A stretch of 64,000 nucleotides of DNA from positions 783,122 to 847,121 of the forward strand of contig MKVB01000002.1 of assembly GCA_001899085.1 (NCBI GenBank). The letters run 5' to 3'. Each line of letters begins with the position of its first letter. The stretch's first letter is position 1. This DNA comes from Devosia sp. 66-14 (GTDB lineage: Bacteria > Pseudomonadota > Alphaproteobacteria > Rhizobiales > Devosiaceae). Shown piece by piece: positions 8,561-17,399 of the stretch. Below the pieces are notes generated by a model, which saw only the letters and a program-made list of their open reading frames with translations, ran no database searches and had not been told where the DNA came from. The position numbers were made by a program, and so were the translations under genes.

Positions 8561-10032
8561 CCGGGCACGCTGACCCGGTCGCCGGCGGCGATGCCGTCGC
8601 CGCCGACCTCGACGCGGCCGGCGGCGAACAGCCCGGTCTCGACCGGGACGAGCCGCGTCCCGGCACTATCGACACGCTCGACCGCAAAGCCGCCCTCGGG
8701 GCGCGCCAGCAGCGCCGCGACCGGCACCGAGAGCACGCCGTCGCGGCGCTCGCTGACGAAATCGACATCGACCGAGGCGACTTCGAGCCCCTCGAGCGCC
8801 GCCTGGTCGGCGATCGTCACCGTGACCTCGATATTGCCGTCCTGCACCACCGAGCCGACCTCGGAGATGGTGCCCGCCACCCGGCGATCATCAGGCAGCG
8901 TGATGGTGACGGCTCGCCCCACCGCGGCCAGCGCCTGGTCGGCGACGGCGAGCGGTACCGTCACCAGCTTGGTGGTCGACGAATAGTCGAGGATCGAGCT
9001 GCGTTCGGCCGAGGCGGCGAGCAGGGTTTCGCCGATCGCGGCGTCATGCGCGGCGACATGCACCGGCCCCTCCGAGATCACCAGCTGGCTGACCCCGACA
9101 CTGCCGGTGACCGGCAGGCCGGAGGCGCCCTGCCAGGCCCGAACCTGCTCGGCGAGCGGTCCGGTATAGCCGAGGGCGGCGAGGTTATCGGCCAGCTGCA
9201 CGATATCGGCGTCGTCGTCGGCCCGGGCGAGCAGCGCCCTGTGAGTCTCGCCCAGCGCATCGCGCTTCACCGTGGCGTCGGCAATGGCGACGCGGGCCGT
9301 GACGGCGTCGAGCCCTGCGGAAGCGAGGTCGCGGGTGAGGGAGCGGATGGCGGCGGCGAGCGCAGCGCGGGCCCGGGCGAGTTCGGTCTCGGCGGCGGCG
9401 ATCCCGGCGCTCGGCGTCAGCTCGGCGGCCGAGAGCTGCTTCACCCGCGCAAGCTTGGCCGCGGCGAGCGTCACCGCGCTGTTCAGTTCGACGAATTCGG
9501 GGAGGGCAGGGGTGCTCGAGCCGGCGTCGGCGCGCCGTGCCTCGAGCTCGGCGCGGCGCACTTCGGCATCGGCGCGGCGCCGGGTTTCGAGTTCCACCGT
9601 GAGGTCCGCCGCAGCCAGGGCGGCCTCGCTCTGTTCGAGCTCGACCCATACCGGGGCGGCAGCGCCTGCATCGAAGCGGAGCGTGCGGTGCTGCGGAGCG
9701 CTGCCGTAGAACAGGATGGCCGGCTGGCCGTCGAGCCGGTAAAGCGGCTCGCCACGCGTCACGATGGCGCCGACCGGGGCCAGCGCCGTCACCATGGCCG
9801 AGGCGCCCGCCAGCGTCGGGCGCAATGCAGTGAGCTCGCTGTAGCCGAGCGTGCCGGTGACGGTCTTGCTGTCGACCAGCGCGCCCAGGGTGACCTCGGC
9901 CGTCGCGATGGGCGCCAGGGTCGGTGCGGCCGCTGGAGGTGCCGGCTGCAACCAGACGAAGCCCGCAATCGCGACGGCCCCGGCGGCCACCGCAATGGCG
10001 CCGCCGGAAAGGATGGGGCGGAGCTTGATCAT
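8557..10032 (-). CDS. HlyD/MacA-like periplasmic adaptor with peptidoglycan-binding-like insert
   Basis: This is a 491-aa membrane-anchored adaptor. An N-terminal signal/anchor helix (about 7-32) is followed by a first lipoyl-like half (TGTLGYSEL... and GEPLYRLDGQPAILFYG). A long Ala/Glu/Arg-rich coiled-coil hairpin spans about 120-260. A short PG_binding_1-like stretch follows (LAALGYTGPLAEQVRAWQGASGLPVTG). A beta-barrel and membrane-proximal part close the protein (RRDGVLSVPVAALLARPEGG). This order matches adaptors annotated as peptidoglycan-binding proteins next to MacB-like ABC genes in Actinobacteria. The ATG at 10032 overlaps the stop of the FPDP protein by 4 bp. The longer upstream reading frame is rejected. 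Confidence 0.85.
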   Translation of the reverse strand: MIKLRPILSGGAIAVAAGAVAIAGFVWLQPAPPAAAPTLAPIATAEVTLGALVDSKTVTGTLGYSELTALRPTLAGASAMVTALAPVGAIVTRGEPLYRLDGQPAILFYGSAPQHRTLRFDAGAAAPVWVELEQSEAALAAADLTVELETRRRADAEVRRAELEARRADAGSSTPALPEFVELNSAVTLAAAKLARVKQLSAAELTPSAGIAAAETELARARAALAAAIRSLTRDLASAGLDAVTARVAIADATVKRDALGETHRALLARADDDADIVQLADNLAALGYTGPLAEQVRAWQGASGLPVTGSVGVSQLVISEGPVHVAAHDAAIGETLLAASAERSSILDYSSTTKLVTVPLAVADQALAAVGRAVTITLPDDRRVAGTISEVGSVVQDGNIEVTVTIADQAALEGLEVASVDVDFVSERRDGVLSVPVAALLARPEGGFAVERVDSAGTRLVPVETGLFAAGRVEVGGDGIAAGDRVSVPG

Positions 10033-10499
10033 CCGCCGATCATGATCCGGGCGCCGCGACCCAGCTCGCGGCAGGCGGTCATCGCCGCCTTGAGCCTGGG
10101 ATCGTCCGGGCCGGCGCTGACCTTGCTCACGTCGAAGCGGCCATCGGCAGCAGGATCGGGAAAGCTCGGCACGCCATGCTCGCGCACGCACTGGGCGAGT
10201 TGGAGCAGCCCATCGAGCTGTTCGGGGGTGACGCCGTCCTCGCCAAGGCCGGCCGGCGCCAGCGCGCGGCAGGCGGTCGCGGCCTTGTCGAAGCGGGCGG
10301 CGCTGCCAGGGATGACGAGGAAGCGCATGCCTTCGCCCGGCGTCGGATCGGGGAACTCGGCATAGCCGTTGTCGCGCATGCACTTGCTGTAGGCGAGGGC
10401 GGCATCGTCGGTGTCGGCCGGCTGCTGCGCCAGGGCGGCCACCGGCGCAACCAGCAACAGGCCGGCGGTGAGGAGGGGGAGGAAAGTCTGGGTGAGCAT
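10029..10499 (-). CDS. Small secreted protein with two Cys...FPDP repeats
   Basis: This is a 156-aa exported protein with signal peptide 1-24 (ALA before QQ). The mature part is two copies of one pattern. The first is C40-M-R-D-N-G with FPDP at 49-52 and A-C77-R; the second is C104-V-R-E-H-G with FPDP at 113-116 and A-C143-R. The two repeats are about 65 residues apart and each carries two cysteines, suggesting two small disulfide-closed domains. I recall the same C-[MV]-R-x-x-G-x(3)-FPDP pattern in actinobacterial lipoproteins beside MacA/MacB-like genes; its role is not known to me. Here it is the first gene of the exporter operon and overlaps the adaptor, so it is likely an extracytoplasmic partner or substrate-capture factor. 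Confidence 0.8.
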   Translation of the reverse strand: MLTQTFLPLLTAGLLLVAPVAALAQQPADTDDAALAYSKCMRDNGYAEFPDPTPGEGMRFLVIPGSAARFDKAATACRALAPAGLGEDGVTPEQLDGLLQLAQCVREHGVPSFPDPAADGRFDVSKVSAGPDDPRLKAAMTACRELGRGARIMIGG

Positions 10500-10612
10500 C
10501 GTCGCGTCTCCGTCGTTGGGTGAGACGGCAGTACGAGATGCGGCATTAGGTGGGTGTTAGAAGCTTGTCTCAGTCCACCACTGCGCGTTCAGCATGTGGC
10601 CGAAGCCTGGAG

Positions 10613-11824
10613 CTACGCCGCCGGAAACCGTACCCGCACCGTGAGCCCGCCGCCCTCGCGTGGCATGGCTTCGACCTCGCCGCCATGGGTGTGGGCGACG
10701 GAGCGGACGATCGAGAGGCCGAGGCCGGCGCCGCGGGCGATGGGCGAGCGGGTGGCGCCGGCGAGGCGATCGGTGGCGGCGAGGCGGCGGAATGGTTCGA
10801 ACAGGCCCGGCACTTCGTGGGCCGGCACGATGGGGCCGGTGTTTTCGACAACCAGTTCGACGCTGTTCCCGCTCGGCGCGGTGTGGACGCTCACCCAGCC
10901 GTTCTCAGGAATATTGTACTGGATGGCGTTCTCGATGAGGTTCTGGAGCAATCGCTCGATGAGGAAGGCATCGCCCATGATCGTGCCGGGGCCGAACGCG
11001 GTGCCGAGCCTGACAGCCACCCGATCGGCGATGGGGGTGAGTTCGGCCGCCACATGGCGGGCAATCTCGCCCAGTTCGACCGGGTGAAGCTCGGCCGCCC
11101 GCTGCTCGCTGCCGGCCAGGGTCAGCAGCCCGTCGGTCAGCTTTTCGTGGCGCTGGTTGACGGCGAGCAGCGTCGTGCCGAGCTGGCGCAGCTTGTCATT
11201 GTCCGCCGCCTCGAGCAGCGCCACTTCGATCAGGGTGCGGGTGATGGTGAGCGGGGTGCGCAGCTCATGGCTGGCATTGGCGATGAAGCGGCGCTGGCTG
11301 TCGAAGGAGCGGTCGAGCCGCTCCAGCATGGCATCGAGGGTATCGGCGAGATCCTTGATCTCGTCATTGGGGCCGGCGAGGGCGATCCGCTCGTGGAGAC
11401 TGCGATCGGCGACGCGCCGGGCCGTGGCCGTGATATCGCGCAGCGGCCGCAGCGCCTGGCCCGCCACCAGCCAGCCGATGACGCCGGCCAGGATGGTGAG
11501 AAAGCCGACCAGCGCCAGCGACACCATCAGCATGGTGTCGAGGGTGTTGAGCCGAGCCTGGCGGACCAGCACGCTGACGCGGTCGGCCTGGTCCATCAGG
11601 TCGCGCGGCGGCAGCACGCCCGGCGCGCCCAGCTGCCCCTCGGCAGTGGGGGCGGCATCGTTGACCAGCCGGATGCTGAACTGCCGATCCAGCACCACGC
11701 CCAGATAGAGGTAGACGGCGACGATCAGCGCCACCCCGGCGACGAAGAAGGCGCCGGCATAGAGCAGGCTCAGCCGGGTGCGGATGGTCCAGGGAAAGCC
11801 GAGCAGCGTCAGCAGGCGCTTCAT
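10613..11824 (-). CDS. Sensor histidine kinase
   Basis: This is a membrane-bound kinase of 403 aa. Transmembrane helices lie near residues 20-43 and 98-122, around a short periplasmic sensor of about 55 residues, followed by HAMP. The phospho-accepting His186 is in SHELRTPL, the N box reads NLIENAIQYN, and the G box reads GAGLGLSIV. It pairs with the response regulator gene just upstream (4-bp overlap) and lies 113 bp before the FPDP-exporter operon in the same orientation. It probably senses an envelope signal and controls that operon. The dimerisation and ATPase segments resemble actinobacterial kinases. Confidence 0.9.
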   Translation of the reverse strand: MKRLLTLLGFPWTIRTRLSLLYAGAFFVAGVALIVAVYLYLGVVLDRQFSIRLVNDAAPTAEGQLGAPGVLPPRDLMDQADRVSVLVRQARLNTLDTMLMVSLALVGFLTILAGVIGWLVAGQALRPLRDITATARRVADRSLHERIALAGPNDEIKDLADTLDAMLERLDRSFDSQRRFIANASHELRTPLTITRTLIEVALLEAADNDKLRQLGTTLLAVNQRHEKLTDGLLTLAGSEQRAAELHPVELGEIARHVAAELTPIADRVAVRLGTAFGPGTIMGDAFLIERLLQNLIENAIQYNIPENGWVSVHTAPSGNSVELVVENTGPIVPAHEVPGLFEPFRRLAATDRLAGATRSPIARGAGLGLSIVRSVAHTHGGEVEAMPREGGGLTVRVRFPAA

Positions 11825-12486
11825 TGGAGCCGATACCCCACGCCCTGTACGGTTTCGATCAGCTGCGGCTCGCCGAGTTTCCGGCGCAGGTTCATCATGG
11901 TGAAGCGCACCACGCCCGAGAACGGATCGATCTGCTCGTCCCAGGCCTTCTCGAGCAGCTGCTCGGCCGAGACGACGCCGCCATCGGCGCGCAGCAGCTC
12001 CTCGAGCACGGCGAACTCCTTTTTCGACAGTTCCACCGGCTGGCCGCCGCGCAGCACGATGCGGCGGTGCACGTCCAGGCGAAGGCCGGAGCGTTCGAGC
12101 ACTGGCGGAATGGCCGGCCGGGCCCGGCGCGCCAGCGCCTGCACGCGGGCCACAAGCTCGGCAAAGGCGAAGGGCTTGGTGAGGTAATCGTCGGCGCCGA
12201 GCCCGAGCCCGGCCACTCGCTGCGCCACGGCGGTGGCGGCGGTGAGCATCAGGATGCGGGTGGGCGACTGGGTCTCGACCAGCACGGCACAGACCTCGTC
12301 GCCCGAGACCAGCGGAATATCGCGGTCGAGCACCAGCACGTCATAATCGTTGACCAGGGCGCGATCGAGCCCGGCCGCCCCGTCATAGGCGACATCCACC
12401 GCCATGGCGTGGAGCCGCAGACCTGCGGCGATCGAATCCGCCAGCTGCCGCTCATCTTCAACCACCAACACGCGCAAGCCCGGCAC
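11821..12486 (-). CDS. OmpR-family response regulator
   Basis: This is a 221-aa DNA-binding regulator. The receiver has acidic residues E10/D11, phospho-acceptor D54 in LVLDRDIP, and the conserved Lys in YLTKPF. The winged-helix output (about 130-221) contains LEKAWDEQIDPFSGVVRF and MMNLRRKLGEP, ending VQGVGYRLQ. The LDRD around the phospho-site and the DPF...R..MMxLRRKLG wording are characteristic of actinobacterial regulators rather than proteobacterial PhoB/OmpR ones. It is the first gene of the minus-strand series 12486-6678 and likely activates it. Confidence 0.92.
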   Translation of the reverse strand: MPGLRVLVVEDERQLADSIAAGLRLHAMAVDVAYDGAAGLDRALVNDYDVLVLDRDIPLVSGDEVCAVLVETQSPTRILMLTAATAVAQRVAGLGLGADDYLTKPFAFAELVARVQALARRARPAIPPVLERSGLRLDVHRRIVLRGGQPVELSKKEFAVLEELLRADGGVVSAEQLLEKAWDEQIDPFSGVVRFTMMNLRRKLGEPQLIETVQGVGYRLQ

Positions 12487-12688
12487 CTCCAGCGGTCCGA
12501 TGCTAGCGGGCGCCGTGTTAGGGCCGCGTTAGGGGACCGCCATCGGTATATGATAACGGGGGGCGTGGTGGCGACGCCAGCGTCGGCGCGGGAGCGCGTA
12601 GCCCGGCGAAGTTTCGCGGCAACCAAAACCGTGCTCGCGAGTTACGCCCGATGGGCGCGACCCTTTCGGGCGGGCCTTGGGGTGGGGA

Positions 12689-14242
12689 ATGCACAACTCG
12701 GACAATTTCGACGCATCGCTCAGCGATGATGGACGCTACCGTCTGCTGGTGGAAGCGATCAGCGACTACGCCATCTACATGCTCGATCCCACCGGGATCG
12801 TCACCAACTGGAATCTGGGGGCGCAGCGCTTCAAGGGCTATCAGCCGCGCGAGATCATCGGCAGGAATTTCGAGCTGTTCTACACCGACGCCGACCGGGC
12901 GGTGGGCCAGCCGGCCACCAATCTTCGGCGCGCCGCCGACGAGGGACGCTTCGAGGACGAAGGCTGGCGCATCCGCAAGGATGGCAGCCGGTTCTGGGCC
13001 CATGTGGTGATCGACCGCATCCTCGATCCCGGCGGCAAGCTGGTCGGCTTCGCCAAGATCACGCGCGACCTGACCGAGCGCCACGAGGCGCAGCAGAACC
13101 TGGAGCGCGCCCGCGAGGCGCTGTTCCAATCGCAGAAGATGGAATCGATCGGCCAGCTCACCGGTGGGGTGGCGCATGATTTCAACAACCTGCTGATGGC
13201 GGTGATCGGCAGCCTCGAAATCGTGCAGCGGCGGATGACGGCCGACCCGGCGATCACCCCATTCGTCGAGAACGCCCTCAAGGGGGCGCGCCGCGGCGCC
13301 GTGCTGACCCAGCGCATGCTGGCCTTCGCGCGGCGGCAGGAACTGAAGATGGGGCCGGTCGATCTCAAGTCCACGGTGGCGGGCATGACCGACCTGCTGG
13401 ATCGCTCGCTGGGCCCGACTATCCTCGTGACGAGTGAATTTCCCGACGATCTGCCGGCGGTCCGCACCGACACGGCGCAACTGGAGACCGCCATCCTCAA
13501 CCTGGTGGTCAACGCGCGCGACGCCATGCCGGATGGCGGCGCCATCCGGATCGCGGCGCGGCACGAGGCCAGGGCCGATCGGCCGGGGAATTATGTGGTG
13601 CTGAGAGTGGTCGACGAAGGAGAAGGCATGGACGAAGCGACGCTGGCCAAGGCGACCGAGCCGTTTTTCACTACCAAGGGCGTCGGCAAGGGCACCGGGC
13701 TCGGCCTGTCCATGGTGCACGGCCTCGTCGAACAGTCGGGCGGCTTTCTCGAACTGGCGAGTGCGCCGGGCCGCGGCACGACGGCGGCGATCTGGCTGCC
13801 GGTGACGCTCGACGAGGGCGAAGCGGCGGTGGCCGCCGAGCCGCCGGTCGATGCACGGCAGGGCCTGCGGGTACTGGCGGTGGATGACGATGCGCTGGTG
13901 CTGCTCAACACCGTGGCGATGCTGGAAGAGCTCGGCCATACCGTGATGGAGGCCCATTCCGGCGCGGCGGCGCTCGCAGTGCTCGGGCAGCAGCCGGTCG
14001 ACCTCCTGATCACCGACCAGGGCATGCCGCAGATGACCGGGGCGGAACTGGCCGAGGCGGTGCGCATCACCTGGCCGGAACTGCCGATCATCGTCGCGAC
14101 GGGCTATGCCGAGCTGTCGGACCGACGGGCGGCGGCGCTGCCGCGGCTGGCCAAGCCGTTCAGCCAGGAGGACCTGGCATCGGTGATCGCCAGCACGGTC
14201 GGCGCCGTGCCGAAGCCCGCCGGCATCGAAACGGCGGCCTAG
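12689..14242 (+). CDS. PAS-domain hybrid histidine kinase with C-terminal receiver
   Basis: This is a soluble 517-aa kinase with no membrane segment. A PAS domain (about 15-135; ISDYAIYMLDPTGIVTNWN, QRFKGYQPREIIGRNF, then KITRDLTER) precedes HisKA with His163 in GGVAHDFNNLL. The ATPase domain has the G box GKGTGLGLSMVHG. A receiver (about 390-510) has its phospho-Asp in LLITDQGMP. This architecture is common in Hyphomicrobiales, often called blue-light or two-component hybrid sensors. The LOV photoactive NCRFLQ motif is absent, so light sensing is not supported. The ATG at 12689 is chosen over the TTG at 12677. There is no cognate partner adjacent. Confidence 0.9.
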   Translation: MHNSDNFDASLSDDGRYRLLVEAISDYAIYMLDPTGIVTNWNLGAQRFKGYQPREIIGRNFELFYTDADRAVGQPATNLRRAADEGRFEDEGWRIRKDGSRFWAHVVIDRILDPGGKLVGFAKITRDLTERHEAQQNLERAREALFQSQKMESIGQLTGGVAHDFNNLLMAVIGSLEIVQRRMTADPAITPFVENALKGARRGAVLTQRMLAFARRQELKMGPVDLKSTVAGMTDLLDRSLGPTILVTSEFPDDLPAVRTDTAQLETAILNLVVNARDAMPDGGAIRIAARHEARADRPGNYVVLRVVDEGEGMDEATLAKATEPFFTTKGVGKGTGLGLSMVHGLVEQSGGFLELASAPGRGTTAAIWLPVTLDEGEAAVAAEPPVDARQGLRVLAVDDDALVLLNTVAMLEELGHTVMEAHSGAAALAVLGQQPVDLLITDQGMPQMTGAELAEAVRITWPELPIIVATGYAELSDRRAAALPRLAKPFSQEDLASVIASTVGAVPKPAGIETAA

Positions 14243-14297
14243 CTTTCGGAGGGCGGATGTGCGCCGGTAACGGCGCGGGTTTCCATATTTGGGGGAT

Positions 14298-14489
14298 ATG
14301 GTGGACGTTGTTCCATGGCTACTGATCGCGTTCAACATAAGCGGCGCGGCGATCATGGTGAAATGGGGGCTGCCCAGGGACGTGCCGTTGCTCGGCCGTG
14401 AGGATGCCGACCCGCTGTTCGGCTATGTCGGGCTGGTGATGTTCGTCACCAGCATCGCGACGCGCGTGGCGCTGACCGTCGCCGGCTGA
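14298..14489 (+). CDS. Small two-helix membrane protein
   Basis: A 63-aa product with hydrophobic segments at about 6-22 and 42-60, joined by a charged loop (GREDADP). The ATG at 14298 follows a GGGGG tract with tight spacing, and a TTG at 14291 is possible. No family is recognised. It lies 55 bp after the hybrid kinase in the same direction and could be co-transcribed. Confidence 0.5.
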   Translation: MVDVVPWLLIAFNISGAAIMVKWGLPRDVPLLGREDADPLFGYVGLVMFVTSIATRVALTVAG

Positions 14490-14590
14490 GGCACCCGGGC
14501 CATCGCCGATGACGAAGCGGGCCAGGGCGGCTGTTCGATGGCGCCCGCTCCTGATTGCGGAGCGGGACGTGCCATGTCAGGCTCGATGCC

Positions 14591-15217
14591 ATGCAAAGGG
14601 TCCGCGCGGCGATAAGTCTGGGGCCGAACTGCCGCGGCAAGTATCACTTGCACCGCGTCTTCGCGGACGCCAGCCCGAGCGGGGTGTTCGACTGGCAGGT
14701 CACCCCGGTCGAAGCGATCCATTGCTACCTGCGCCAGGATTTTGCCGGTCTGTTCGAGCGCGCCGACCTGGTGGTGAGAGCCGGGGTGGTGTGGAACGCG
14801 CGCTACGGCACCTCGCATCAGCACGAGTTCCCCAGGGACCTCAGCCCGGGGCAGCTCGACGCCTGCTATCCGGCGGCGCGGGCCCGGCACGAGCATCTCT
14901 GCCGCAAGACCCGGGCGCTGCTCGGCGGTCGCGGGCCGCTATTGCTGGTGTTCAGCCGGCCCGTGGCGGGGGAGGTGGTCGCCGAACTGAGGGCAGCGGT
15001 TTCGCGCTATAACCCGCGCCTCGCCTTTCACCTTGTGGCCGAGCCCGCGGCAGGGGCGGTGGGCGACTGGACCGGCAATGCCGAGGTCTGGGACGAGCTG
15101 CTGACCCCGTTCGACATCACGTTGCTGGAGGGCCTGGCAGCGGCCTGGCGGAAGCGCCGGCGCGATCGTCGCCGGGCCGCAGGCCGAGCGCCGATGCCGC
15201 CACATGCCCTGCCGTGA
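14591..15217 (+). CDS. DUF1796-like putative cysteine-peptidase-fold protein
   Basis: A 208-aa product starting at the ATG at 14591, the first Met before the conserved block. The N-terminus AISLGPNCRGKYHL followed by SGVFDWQVTP matches the DUF1796 pattern (SLGxNC..a..L..., PFDW..t). In that family the Cys here, a central His (HQHEFPRD) and a later Asp are proposed to form a papain-like site. That family assignment is from memory of the motif, so moderate. The C-terminus is Arg-rich. It is often found near surface-polysaccharide genes, but nothing adjacent here supports that role. Confidence 0.62.
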   Translation: MQRVRAAISLGPNCRGKYHLHRVFADASPSGVFDWQVTPVEAIHCYLRQDFAGLFERADLVVRAGVVWNARYGTSHQHEFPRDLSPGQLDACYPAARARHEHLCRKTRALLGGRGPLLLVFSRPVAGEVVAELRAAVSRYNPRLAFHLVAEPAAGAVGDWTGNAEVWDELLTPFDITLLEGLAAAWRKRRRDRRRAAGRAPMPPHALP

Positions 15218-15443
15218 CGAACCCACGATCGGGGGCCCCTGCAGCAGCATTCGGGGCTGCAGCAAAAAGGCCCCGGCGCCGATAGGAGCCAGGGCCTGAA
15301 GATCGAGGCTTCGCGTTCTTGCGGGCGCTTCGCCTTGCCGCATCAATGAGCGTGAAAGCGGTTGGTTCCATTGTCGCGACGGCTGGACAGCCGACGTCGA
15401 GCCCGGCTAGGAATCGAGCCATACTGTATTGGGGGATACTGCA

Positions 15444-16106
15444 ATGAATATGCTCAGCAAAGCGGCGATTGCCGCGGTCACTACGCTTGCGATTACGGGC
15501 GCTGCCCATGCAGCCGACCTGGTGGTCACCCCGCCGGTGGCGGAGAGTGTGGCCGCTACGGACTGGAGCGGGTTCTATGCCGGCTTCGGGGTCGGCCATG
15601 GCTCGGGGCTGGTGACCTCGAGCTGGGCGACGCCGCTCCTGCCGCCCTACGAGGACGAGCTCGATGGCTGGGTGGCCGGAGTGCAGGCGGGCTACAACGT
15701 GCAGACCGGCCCGCTGGTGCTCGGCGTCGAAGGCAATCTCGACTGGACCAATCTCAGCACCGCCGGCCCGCCGGACCACCTGCCGCGCGACATCAACTGG
15801 ATGGGCGACCTCAGGGCCCGGCTGGGCGTCGCTATCGACAGCGTGCTGCTTTACGGCACGGCGGGCGTGGTCGTCGCCGACACCACGGGCGGCTCGTTCC
15901 TCGAGGAGTTCAACGAGCTGCATAGCGGCTGGACCGCCGGCGTCGGCGTCGAGGCGATGGTCAGCGACAGCCTGTCGCTGAAGCTCGAATATGCCTACAG
16001 CAAGTTCGAGACCAAGCTCTACAGCTTCACCGATCCCGCCCCGTTCACGCTCGATGTCGGCTTTGACACCAGCGTGATCAAGGCCGGGGCGAATTTCCAC
16101 TTCTGA
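15444..16106 (+). CDS. Omp25/Omp31-like outer-membrane beta-barrel protein
   Basis: A 220-aa outer-membrane protein. The signal peptide ends AHA before AD (about residue 23). The mature chain has DWSGFYAGFGVGHGSG near its start, alternating beta strands (VAGVQAGYNVQ, LVLGVEGNLDWTN, LRARLGVAI, LLYGTAGVVVAD), and ends in aromatic F-H-F, typical of Bam substrates. This is the eight-stranded porin family of Brucella Omp25/Omp31 found throughout Hyphomicrobiales. The ATG at 15444 has GGGGGA 8 nt upstream. A perfect hairpin terminator follows at 16117. It is monocistronic. Confidence 0.88.
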   Translation: MNMLSKAAIAAVTTLAITGAAHAADLVVTPPVAESVAATDWSGFYAGFGVGHGSGLVTSSWATPLLPPYEDELDGWVAGVQAGYNVQTGPLVLGVEGNLDWTNLSTAGPPDHLPRDINWMGDLRARLGVAIDSVLLYGTAGVVVADTTGGSFLEEFNELHSGWTAGVGVEAMVSDSLSLKLEYAYSKFETKLYSFTDPAPFTLDVGFDTSVIKAGANFHF

Positions 16107-16116
16107 TCCGGGCGGC

Positions 16117-16148
16117 AGGCGGCCGCCCCCCTGATGGCGGCCGCCTGT
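16117..16148 (+). terminator. Terminator after the Omp25-like gene
   Basis: A 12-bp perfect stem (CAGGCGGCCGCC / GGCGGCCGCCTG) with an 8-nt loop, 10 bp past the stop codon. There is no long T run, so it may act with Rho or as a bidirectional stop toward the convergent gene at 16178. Confidence 0.6.
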
Positions 16149-16177
16149 CATGCCACGATACGCCGGCGCCGGGGCGG

Positions 16178-16468
16178 CTAGCCCTGGCGGCCCCAGCTGT
16201 TGGGCTTGCGCTGCTTGATCAGGTCTTCGAGCGGGCGCTGCGACACCAGGTAGCCATCCTTGAGCAGATGGTCGACGCGCGCGGTGCCGATGATCAGGTT
16301 GCGCGGGCTGTCGTGGAAAGTGGCGAACAGGCGCCATTTCTTGCCGGCGGGATGGGCCGGCTCGCCGCTCGTCTGGTCAGGCAGCGAGATCAGCACCGGC
16401 GGTTCGGCGCCGATCGCCCCGTCGGTGATGAAAATGCAGATGGTCAGCGCTTTGAGAAGTCGGGACAC
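16178..16468 (-). CDS. Small secreted protein of unknown function
   Basis: A 96-aa product with a likely signal peptide (residues 1-21, ending IGA before EPP) and a short soluble domain (KKWRLFATFHDSP, RNLIIGTARVDHLLKDGY). No family is recognised. It lies 21 bp downstream of another small minus-strand gene and may be in one transcript with it. Confidence 0.5.
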   Translation of the reverse strand: MSRLLKALTICIFITDGAIGAEPPVLISLPDQTSGEPAHPAGKKWRLFATFHDSPRNLIIGTARVDHLLKDGYLVSQRPLEDLIKQRKPNSWGRQG

Positions 16469-16489
16469 CGATCGGCCTCGGGTGCTGGA

Positions 16490-16792
16490 TCAGGGGCGGA
16501 CGAGGGCGGCGGCGTGGATCAGCTGCACCGATTGGCCGATGCAATCCAGCGCCAGGCTCATGGCCTGGTCCGCCTCCTCGCCGGTGAGCGCGAAGCCCTC
16601 GATGAAGGGCTGCAGCGGCAGCTCGGCCAGGCGCTCGAGAAACAGCACCACGGCCTGGCGGCCATTCTCGGCGGGATAGTGCTCGGCCGAGGCCAGATAA
16701 GTAGCCAGATCCGCCGCCAGCGCCTCCATGGCGCGGGCGTAGGCCGCCTCGGCGGCGATGCGAACATGCGGTGGGTCAGCCAGAACCACCAT
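16490..16792 (-). CDS. Small helical protein of unknown function
   Basis: A 100-aa, mostly helical and acidic product (ATYLASAEHYPAENGRQAVVLFLERLAEL). The ATG at 16792 has GGGGGAA upstream at workable spacing. No domain is recognised. It precedes the secreted 96-aa protein on the same strand. Confidence 0.5.
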   Translation of the reverse strand: MVVLADPPHVRIAAEAAYARAMEALAADLATYLASAEHYPAENGRQAVVLFLERLAELPLQPFIEGFALTGEEADQAMSLALDCIGQSVQLIHAAALVRP

Positions 16793-17399
16793 GCCTCGGA
16801 TTTCCCCCAAGCGCGGCTCCTCCTGGAACCGGCGGGCGCACAGTTACACGATTAAGCGACGACGCATAGGAAGCGGTGGCGTTTCCCACCTCGATTCCGC
16901 ACGGAAACGGACGCCGCGAGTTGCCCCGCAGCGTCCGCCCGCTCCGCCGATCGTTTGTGGACGCTTGGCAGAGCGCTGGAAAGGTGCCGGGCCGAGCCGC
17001 CAGAGGCAAGCGCAATGGTTAACTAACGTGTTGAAACGACTCGATAATTTGTCATTTCGTGATCGGACTTCCGGCAACTAGACGGAAAGTTGTTCGGCGC
17101 CCCGCGGCGGAGGGGGGAGTCCGCCGATTCGTGCCGTGAAGTGTTCGCGGCCCCGGCGCCGGTTGGCGGCCAGCAGCCTCTGGAATTTGCGGTCGCAATG
17201 TTTGTGTCGGCGCGTCGCGTTCATTTCGCTCCGGTCGCCTCAGCCGGCAACGAACTCTTCGAGAAGCTTGCGAGCGCCGGCGGTGGACTCCGCCGCCATC
17301 GCCAATGCGGGCGCAGTACAGTCAGTTGCCGACGATCTGCATGGGCGGCGGGGGCGGGCGGGGGGAGACGCCGCCCTCTGGTGCGCGCCAGCTCCGCCG
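16793..17399. other. Non-coding or unassigned 607-bp stretch
   Basis: Reading frames on both strands here have unconvincing compositions (Arg/Pro/Ala-rich shadows). A locally AT-richer patch at 17020-17085 could be a promoter for the small minus-strand gene at 16792. Nothing else is seen. Confidence 0.4.

Noticed and set aside
12689-14242. LOV blue-light receptor kinase
   Set aside because: The PAS domain lacks the GRNCRFLQ-type cysteine motif needed for flavin adduct formation (it reads GRNFELFYT).
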